From Actinomycetota bacterium (GTDB lineage: Bacteria; Actinomycetota; UBA4738; G016210805), in contig JACQTL010000266.1 of assembly GCA_016210805.1 (NCBI GenBank), forward strand, positions 1 to 6,257: a DNA stretch of 6,257 bases, written 5' to 3'. Under the pieces are notes generated by a model, which was not told the DNA's origin, searched no databases, and saw nothing but the letters and a program-made list of their open reading frames with translations. A program made the position numbers and the translations under genes. Positions 1 through 4,749 of the stretch are shown piece after piece (position 1 is the stretch's first letter; each line of letters starts with the position of its first letter).

Positions 1-81
1 CCTCGGGTCGAATCTATAGCGCCGGGGCGCGGGGTTCCAGACCCGCCGGTACACTGCCCCGGACCCGAGAGGGAGGGGCGA
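1..81 (+). promoter_or_regulatory. Leader of the UspA-Rieske gene with weak promoter-like and dyad signals
   Basis: No gene is visible here. TACACT at 50-55 fits the TANNNT form of a -10 box, but no matching -35 box lies at a normal distance. The 8-base arms CTCGGGTC (2-9) and GACCCGAG (62-69) are exact reverse complements separated by 52 bases. An imperfect hairpin, GCGGG (29-33) with CCCGC (42-46), lies between them and could instead end an upstream gene outside the window. The ribosome binding site GGAGG at 72-76 sits 5 bases before the GTG at 82. Only the ribosome binding site is convincing. Confidence 0.3.
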
Positions 82-1125
82 GTGGCGTACCGGAGGATCG
101 TGGTGGGGACCGACGGCTCGTCCACGGCGCGGATCGCCGAGCGCGCCGCCGCCCGGCTCGCCGCGCTGGCCGGGGCGGAGCTCCTGGTGGTCACGGCCTA
201 CGAGCCCGAGACCACCCCGGCCTCCCGGGCCGAGGAGGTCGTGGCGGCGGCCGCCGACCGGGCCCGGGAGGCGGGCCTCGAGGCGCGGGCCGAGGCCCGG
301 GCCGGTGACCCCTCCGACGCGATCATGGAGTTCGCCGACATGAACGCGGCCGACCTCATCGTGGTCGGGAACGTGGGCATGGGCCAGGCCCGCCGGTTCC
401 GCCTGGGCGGCGTCCCCGACCGGATATCGCACTACTCGCCCTGCGACCTGCTCATCGTGCAGACCGCGGCGGAGGGGGCCGCGGACCGCGAGCCCGCCTC
501 GTACGGTCGGATCCTCATCGCCACCGACGGCTCCGCCACCGCCGACGAGGCCTCCCGGCGGGGCTCGGCGCTGGCCTCGCTGGTCGGCGCCCGCGTGGAC
601 CTCGTCTTCGTGGGCGATCCCCTGGTCGGCCAGGTGGTGATGAGCGAGACCACCGACCGGCTGGGGCTCCCCGACCCGGTCGCCTTCGTCCGGCAGGGCG
701 ACCCGTCGCGGGAGATCTGCGCGGTGGCCGAGCGGGAGGGCCACGACCTGGTGGTGGTGGGGAACAGGGGCATGGCCGGGGCCCGCCGGTACGTCCTCGA
801 CTCCGTCCCGAACCGGGTGTCCCACCGGGCCCGGTGCGACGTCCTGATCGCCAAGACCGTGGGCCGCTCGATCGAGGAGCTGGGGCCGGGCGAGGGGGGC
901 GTGGTGCTCGCCGCCGGCAGGCGGGTCGCCGCCTACCGCGGCGAGGACGGGTCGCTGCACGCGCTCTCGAGCCGGTGCACTCACATGGGGTGCACGGTCG
1001 GCTGGAACGACGCCGAGCGGACGTGGGACTGCCCGTGCCACGGCTCGAAGTACGACCGGGACGGCCACGTCGTCCGGGGCCCCGCCGAGAAGGACCTCTC
1101 GCCGGTGGCGCTCGACGAGGCCTGA
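82..1125 (+). CDS. Tandem universal stress protein (UspA x2) fused to a C-terminal Rieske [2Fe-2S] domain
   Basis: This 347-residue protein has no signal peptide or membrane segment, so it should be cytosolic. UspA domain 1 spans about residues 3-128, with the strand-1 motif IVVGTDGS and D11. UspA domain 2 spans about 142-260, with ILIATDGS and D149. The UspA nucleotide motif G-x2-G-x9-G-S/T is imperfect in both. Domain 1 has G96, G99, G109, but G110 in place of S/T. Domain 2 has G227, G230 and S241, but D240 in place of the third Gly. The Rieske domain occupies about 268-347. CTHMGC supplies C299 and H301, and CPCHGS supplies C317 and H320 as cluster ligands. C304 and C319 are placed for the usual Rieske disulfide, and S322 and Y324 match residues that raise redox potential in bc1-type Rieske proteins. 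The segment resembles the Rieske tail of FAD-dependent oxidoreductase-Rieske fusions (from memory). The GTG start is supported by GGAGG 5 bases upstream. The role is inferred to be stress-linked electron transfer or redox sensing; the partner is unknown. Confidence 0.96.
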   Translation: MAYRRIVVGTDGSSTARIAERAAARLAALAGAELLVVTAYEPETTPASRAEEVVAAAADRAREAGLEARAEARAGDPSDAIMEFADMNAADLIVVGNVGMGQARRFRLGGVPDRISHYSPCDLLIVQTAAEGAADREPASYGRILIATDGSATADEASRRGSALASLVGARVDLVFVGDPLVGQVVMSETTDRLGLPDPVAFVRQGDPSREICAVAEREGHDLVVVGNRGMAGARRYVLDSVPNRVSHRARCDVLIAKTVGRSIEELGPGEGGVVLAAGRRVAAYRGEDGSLHALSSRCTHMGCTVGWNDAERTWDCPCHGSKYDRDGHVVRGPAEKDLSPVALDEA

Positions 1126-1153
1126 TCGGGCCCGGATCGAGCCCGGCGCCCGC

Positions 1154-1178
1154 CCCCCCACACCCGAGGTGTGGGGGG
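1154..1178 (+). terminator. GC-rich hairpin, probable terminator after the UspA-Rieske gene
   Basis: CCCCCCACACC (1154-1164) and GGTGTGGGGGG (1168-1178) form a perfect 11-bp stem with a 3-base loop. It begins 28 bases after the stop codon at 1123-1125. No T-run follows, as is common for hairpin terminators in high-GC actinobacteria. The 3' arm overlaps a 10-bp palindrome, GGGCATGCCC (1176-1185), which could form a competing structure. Termination is inferred from position and stem strength. Confidence 0.7.
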
Positions 1179-1185
1179 CATGCCC

Positions 1186-1222
1186 GAGGGGAACTAGTCA
1201 TTTCGAGCTATCCCCGTGCCAG
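1186..1222 (+). promoter_or_regulatory. A/T-richer patch before the LVIVD gene, possible promoter region
   Basis: The stretch around 1191-1211 is much richer in A and T than its surroundings. It lies between the hairpin and the ribosome binding site of the next gene, where a promoter is expected if the hairpin terminates. GGGGA (1188-1192) and TCCCC (1211-1215) flank it as a short dyad. I find no convincing -10/-35 pair. A GGAAC at 1190-1194 resembles an ECF sigma -35 box, but no CGT-type -10 lies at normal spacing. Confidence 0.25.
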
Positions 1223-1227
1223 GGAGG
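1223..1227 (+). promoter_or_regulatory. Ribosome binding site that fixes the LVIVD gene start at 1235
   Basis: GGAGG lies 7 bases before the ATG at 1235. The same frame stays open upstream to a GTG at 1169, but that codon lies inside the terminator stem, has no ribosome binding site, and would place 22 residues in front of a clean signal peptide. ATG 1235 is therefore preferred. Confidence 0.85.
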
Positions 1228-1234
1228 GTGTGAG

Positions 1235-2650
1235 ATGAGACGTTCCTGGGGCGCCGTGCTGGCCCTCGCGCTCGTGCTGTCCTTCCCCACCGCGGCGGTG
1301 GGGCACCACGTCGAGCTCCCCCCGGAGGTGGAGGAGGGCCTCCCCACCCTCCCCGACGGGACCACGGCGCAGCCGGCCGGGAGCGACGCCGACGTCCACT
1401 CCGAGAACATGATCCTGGTCGCCAACCACGACGACGGTGGCACCTACCGGCAGGGCTCGGACCTGGCGTTCTGGCGGAACCTGGCCATCGCCGGGAACTT
1501 CTCGGGCTTCCGCGTCTACGACATCGCGAACCCCGCCCGACCGATCCAGCGCGGCAAGTTCACCTGCCCCGGCGGGCAGGGCGACGTTTCAATCTGGAAG
1601 ACGCTCGTCTTCATGTCGGTGGACTCCCCCCGGACCTCGGGTGAGGACTGCTCCACCGCGAACGGCGCCTCGACGGCCCAGACCACCTCCGGCGCCGCGT
1701 GGGAGGGGATCCGCGTGGTCTCGATCGCCGACCCCTCGAACCCCGTGCAGGTCGCCGCGGTGGACACCGACTGCGGCTCGCACACCCACACGCTCGTCCC
1801 CGACCCCGGGAGGGACCGGGTCCTGATCTACGTGCTGTCCTACCCCCTGGGCGGGCAGTCCACGGAGTGCAACGCGCTCACCCACCGGAAGATCTCGGTG
1901 GTCGAGGTGCCCCTGTCTGACCCGGCCTCGGCGAGCGTGATCTCGACCCCCGGGGTGTCCCCGGCGGTCGGATGCCACGACGTGACGGTGTTCACCTCGC
2001 GGAAGCTGGCCGCGGCGGCGTGCATCACCGAGTCCCAGATCTGGGACATCAGCGACCCGGCGAACCCGGCGATCCTCGCCCACATCGTCAACCCGGCCAT
2101 CAACATCCACCACTCGTCCACGTTCTCGTGGGACGGCGGCACGCTGGTGATCGGCGACGAGCTGGGCGGCGCGGCGGTCACCCCGGGCTGCGCCGACGGC
2201 CACGAGCACCTGCCCATCGGCGCCCTGTGGTTCTACGACGTCTCGAACCCGGCCTCGCCGGCGCTCGTGTCCAGCTGGAGGATCCCGCAGGAGGAGGTCT
2301 CGGCCTTCTGCACGGCGCACAACTTCAACGTGGTGCCCATGAAGAGCGACCGCGACGTGCTGGTCTCGGCCTGGTACAACGGCGGGACCACGGTGATCGA
2401 CTTCACCGACCCGGCCAACGTGGTCCAGCTCGGCCACTACATCGCCAAGGAGCCCAAGATCGCGGCGAACTGGTCCTCGTACTGGTACCGCGGGTTCATC
2501 TTCGTGAACAACTACGACGAGGACGTGAACTCGATCTCCGGCCAGAGCCGTGGGTTCGACGTCCTGGCCATCTCCGACAAGGAGCTGAAGAAGGACAGCA
2601 TCAAGCTGAACCGCCTCAATCCGCAGACCATGGAGCCCTTCCGGCCGTAG
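1235..2650 (+). CDS. Secreted LVIVD-repeat beta-propeller protein
   Basis: This 471-residue exported protein has a basic start (MRRSW), a hydrophobic core to about residue 22, and likely cleavage after AVG (21-23), so the mature protein would begin His-His. The rest reads as a propeller of about six blades. The LVIVD-type turn 'D-[IVF]-x-[DN]-P-x-x-P' recurs as VYDIANPARP (94-103), VVSIADPSNP (161-170), IWDISDPANP (269-278), FYDVSNPASP (333-342) and VIDFTDPANV (387-396). Blade-opening strands repeat a His position: SHTHTLV (182-188), CHDVTVF (247-253), IHHSSTF (291-297) and AHNFNVV (361-367). Eight cysteines (C111, C139, C180, C212, C247, C263, C319, C359) suit a disulfide-bearing extracytoplasmic protein. 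No enzyme motif is visible; the family (Pfam LVIVD) has no established catalytic role. It lies 53 bases before the next secreted propeller gene on the same strand, so co-transcription is likely. No anchor is seen. A binding role at the cell surface is only a guess. Confidence 0.94.
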   Translation: MRRSWGAVLALALVLSFPTAAVGHHVELPPEVEEGLPTLPDGTTAQPAGSDADVHSENMILVANHDDGGTYRQGSDLAFWRNLAIAGNFSGFRVYDIANPARPIQRGKFTCPGGQGDVSIWKTLVFMSVDSPRTSGEDCSTANGASTAQTTSGAAWEGIRVVSIADPSNPVQVAAVDTDCGSHTHTLVPDPGRDRVLIYVLSYPLGGQSTECNALTHRKISVVEVPLSDPASASVISTPGVSPAVGCHDVTVFTSRKLAAAACITESQIWDISDPANPAILAHIVNPAINIHHSSTFSWDGGTLVIGDELGGAAVTPGCADGHEHLPIGALWFYDVSNPASPALVSSWRIPQEEVSAFCTAHNFNVVPMKSDRDVLVSAWYNGGTTVIDFTDPANVVQLGHYIAKEPKIAANWSSYWYRGFIFVNNYDEDVNSISGQSRGFDVLAISDKELKKDSIKLNRLNPQTMEPFRP

Positions 2651-2691
2651 GGCCAGAGGACTCCTCGGGTCTGGCCGCCCGCAGACGACCC

Positions 2692-2698
2692 AGGAGGT
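2692..2698 (+). promoter_or_regulatory. Ribosome binding site that fixes the Asp-box propeller start at 2704
   Basis: AGGAGGT is a near-perfect anti-16S match, 5 bases before ATG 2704. It decides the start, because this frame is open far upstream (to about 1972) through the LVIVD gene in another frame. A signal peptide begins exactly at 2704. The 53-base gap from 2651 holds no clear promoter, which supports an operon with the LVIVD gene. Confidence 0.9.
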
Positions 2699-2703
2699 GC
2701 CCG

Positions 2704-4647
2704 ATGCAAAGAGGCGTGGCCCGCTCGGCGATCGTGCTCGCCGCGCTGACGGCGATGCTCGCCGTCCCCCCCGCGGCCGCCCAGGTGGTGGATACGAGCA
2801 TCGCGGCCCGGATCGTGGTCATCGAGCCTCCGGTCTCCGAGGAGACGTACCCCGCGGTCGACTACGGGAGGAAGTCCGGCCCGAAGGACGACCGGTTCGC
2901 CACGACGAGCTGGCGCGTCGTCGAGGAGACCGGGAACTGCTGCGAGAACTACCTGACCTCGACCTCCGACGGGCGCCTGCTCGACTTCGGGGGCCGGTTC
3001 GTCAACTACTCGGACGACCGCGGCCTCACCTGGCGGTCCGTGCGGCCCCTCACCCCGCTGGCCAACGGCGAGGGAGCCATCGTCGCCGCCCCGGGGGGCG
3101 ACGTGCTCGGCGTGGAGTGGGACCCCTACTCGGGCGACCACCTCCAGTCCTACAAGTTCGAGGCGGACACCGGCCAGTGGCTGTACACCGAGATGCCCCT
3201 CCACCAGCCGTTCTACGATCGGGAATGGATCTCCGTGGTCCCCGGCCCGGTGACCATCGACGGGGAGACCCACGAGTACGTCTCGTTCGTGAAGGGTGGG
3301 TTCCCGTGGAAGGAGCCCTGGTTCTACAGCACGGACGGGCTGAACTACCAGGCCATCACGAGCAAGGACGCCGAGACCGTGCTGTCCGGCGCGGCCGTCG
3401 AGGGCCCCCTGCCCACGGCCTCCGACCCGTTGCTCGACTGGGCCCAGCCCAACACCAACGGTGAGATGGCGGCCCTGGGAGGCAGCGGCCTCCTGGCCGG
3501 TCCCGATCTCCTGAACCGCTGGTACGTGTACCAGGGCGAGCGGGACGAGTGGTCCACGTTCACGTTCCCCGACGGGACCAGCCCCGAGGGGATCTTCCAG
3601 GCCGACTCGGCGGGCCGGATCCACAACGTCGTCTCCAGGGACAACGGGGCGAGCTTCGACTACCGGATCTCGTCAGACGGGGGGGCGACCTGGAAGGTGA
3701 CCCCCGTGGAGCTCCCCGACAACCACGCGATCGAGGAGATCGACTTCCGGGCCAACCTGGCCGCCGGGATCGGCGCCGTGGCCATGCGGGCCTCGGACTT
3801 CGTGAACGACACCGACCAGGACCTGGTGTACAAGTTCGACATCACCGGTCCCGGGGCGCGCCTCGTCCGTCTCCACGAGGTCGGGCTGGGCGACGTGAAC
3901 TCCACCGGCGGGTTCGGCAACGACGTCCGGATGGACTTCCAGTCGGTGACGGTCTTCTCCGACGGCAGGGTGGCCGTGACGTTCCTGGACTCCACCACCA
4001 CGATGCATCACCCGGTCCACGGGACCGAGGGGCCGGCTCCGGCCATCGCCGTCGAGCTGGGCACGGCGCTCGGCAAGAGGATCCCCGTGGAGGAGGAGGT
4101 CCCACCCGTCATGGGCGAGCCCATCCTGGCCACGACGTGGGACCAGGACGCCGAGGGCTGGACCTCCGGGGGCACCGGCCTCTGGCTCCGCGGCTCGCCG
4201 GGGACCAAGGACGGCTCCGACGACCCGAGCACGGCGAGCTTCGGGCTGGAGGGAGCGCAGTACGCCGACAACCTGAACGCCACGCTGACCTCGCCGGCCA
4301 TACCCACCGATCCCGGCCAGGCCGTGCTCGAGTTCTGGATGAAGCACGACCTCGAGGACGGCTTCGACTTCCTGTGGGTCGAGTGGAGCGCGACCGGCGA
4401 CAGCTGGATCCCCCTCGCCCAGGTCACCGGGCAGAACGGGGGCTACCCCGCGTGGACGAAGCTGACGCTGGGCTTCGACTCGCCCGGAGGTGCCGTGTTC
4501 GTCCGCTTCCGGTTCACCAGCGACCTCCTGTGCTCGGGCATCGATCCGGCCTGCGGGCAGCTCTGGCAGGGCGCCCGCGTGGACGAGGTGGTGGTCGGGA
4601 AGCAGGCCGCCACGACGACCAGCGGGGGTAGCCGCCGGCAGAGGTAG
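2704..4647 (+). CDS. Secreted Asp-box (BNR/sialidase-like) beta-propeller with C-terminal jelly-roll domain
   Basis: This 647-residue protein starts with a signal peptide (basic MQRGVAR, hydrophobic to about residue 22, likely cleavage PAAA-Q after residue 26). Residues of about 60-455 look like a sialidase-type propeller. Asp-boxes (S-x-D-x-G-x-T-W) are clear at 103-110 (SDDRGLTW) and 323-330 (SSDGGATW). Weaker copies occur at 209-215 (STDGLNY) and 311-318 (SRDNGASF). I see no F/YRIP motif or convincing Arg triad, so sialidase activity is not claimed. Residues of about 474-633 resemble a MAM / immune-inhibitor-A-like jelly roll. This region opens with TTWDQDAEGW, has a central VLEFWMKHDLEDGFD, and ends with WQGARVDEVVVG, as such domains often do; C610 and C617 could pair. 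Oddities are adjacent C79-C80 and a His cluster, HHPVH (435-439). The tail is basic and unanchored, with no LPXTG or C-terminal helix. It is likely co-expressed with the LVIVD gene upstream. The function is probably glycan or protein binding outside the cell, by inference. Confidence 0.92.
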   Translation: MQRGVARSAIVLAALTAMLAVPPAAAQVVDTSIAARIVVIEPPVSEETYPAVDYGRKSGPKDDRFATTSWRVVEETGNCCENYLTSTSDGRLLDFGGRFVNYSDDRGLTWRSVRPLTPLANGEGAIVAAPGGDVLGVEWDPYSGDHLQSYKFEADTGQWLYTEMPLHQPFYDREWISVVPGPVTIDGETHEYVSFVKGGFPWKEPWFYSTDGLNYQAITSKDAETVLSGAAVEGPLPTASDPLLDWAQPNTNGEMAALGGSGLLAGPDLLNRWYVYQGERDEWSTFTFPDGTSPEGIFQADSAGRIHNVVSRDNGASFDYRISSDGGATWKVTPVELPDNHAIEEIDFRANLAAGIGAVAMRASDFVNDTDQDLVYKFDITGPGARLVRLHEVGLGDVNSTGGFGNDVRMDFQSVTVFSDGRVAVTFLDSTTTMHHPVHGTEGPAPAIAVELGTALGKRIPVEEEVPPVMGEPILATTWDQDAEGWTSGGTGLWLRGSPGTKDGSDDPSTASFGLEGAQYADNLNATLTSPAIPTDPGQAVLEFWMKHDLEDGFDFLWVEWSATGDSWIPLAQVTGQNGGYPAWTKLTLGFDSPGGAVFVRFRFTSDLLCSGIDPACGQLWQGARVDEVVVGKQAATTTSGGSRRQR

Positions 4648-4670
4648 CTACTTCCACTGGCGGGCTCGAT

Positions 4671-4700
4671 TTCACTTCCGCCTCCCGCGGAGCGTAGGAT
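4671..4700 (+). promoter_or_regulatory. Plausible sigma-70-type promoter for the membrane stalk protein gene
   Basis: TTCACT (4671-4676) matches TTGACA at four of six bases. It is followed after 18 bases by TAGGAT (4695-4700), a good TANNNT -10 box of the form common in actinobacteria. Transcription would start near 4707. The pair lies in the 102-base gap after the Asp-box gene, so the next gene may be transcribed separately as well as by read-through. Confidence 0.45.
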
Positions 4701-4718
4701 TCCCGGCCGGAGGCGGAA
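4676..4718. repeat. Perfect 10-bp inverted repeat overlapping the promoter and a GGAGG
   Basis: TTCCGCCTCC (4676-4685) and GGAGGCGGAA (4709-4718) are exact reverse complements separated by 23 bases. The arm centres are 33 bp apart, about three helical turns. The left arm touches the -35 box and the right arm lies just after the expected transcription start, so the pair could be an operator. In a read-through transcript the arms could pair as RNA and hide the GGAGG at 4709-4713. No T-run follows, so a classic terminator is less likely. Confidence 0.55.
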
Positions 4719-4736
4719 CCTGGACCGATCGAGGGG
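4709..4736 (+). promoter_or_regulatory. Two candidate ribosome binding sites leaving the stalk gene start uncertain
   Basis: GGAGG at 4709-4713 is ideally spaced (6 bases) from an in-frame CTG at 4720. GAGGGG at 4731-4736 is 13 bases from the first conventional start, GTG 4750, which is long. The CTG start would add ten residues, giving a more basic signal-peptide front (RSRGFRAR). CTG starts are rare, so GTG 4750 is used here, but the spacing favours the upstream one. Confidence 0.4.
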
Positions 4737-4749
4737 CTTTCGCGCCCGC

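Noticed and set aside
5..49. GGGTCGAAT resembling a tRNA T-arm near the left edge
   Set aside because: The T-stem does not pair properly and no acceptor end or CCA follows.
1169..1234. GTG 1169 as start of the LVIVD gene
   Set aside because: It lies in the terminator stem, lacks a ribosome binding site and would bury the signal peptide.
1972..2703. Upstream extension of the Asp-box propeller gene
   Set aside because: It runs out of frame over the LVIVD gene and has shadow composition. The signal peptide and AGGAGGT place the start at 2704.
2512..3624. Minus-strand frame of 370 codons, and similar antisense frames at 1589-2437, 515-1201 and 3673-4347
   Set aside because: All are antisense to well-supported genes, with Arg/Gly/Val-rich composition typical of GC-rich shadows.
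3549..4631. Plus-strand 360-codon frame inside the Asp-box gene
   Set aside because: Arg/Gly/Pro-rich shadow; the overlapping frame carries Asp-boxes and the jelly-roll motifs.
2704..4647. Catalytic sialidase annotation
   Set aside because: Asp-boxes are present, but no F/YRIP motif or convincing catalytic residues are seen.
4715..4719. GGAAC as an ECF-sigma -35 box (also at 1190-1194)
   Set aside because: No CGT-type -10 box at 16-17 bases downstream in either place.
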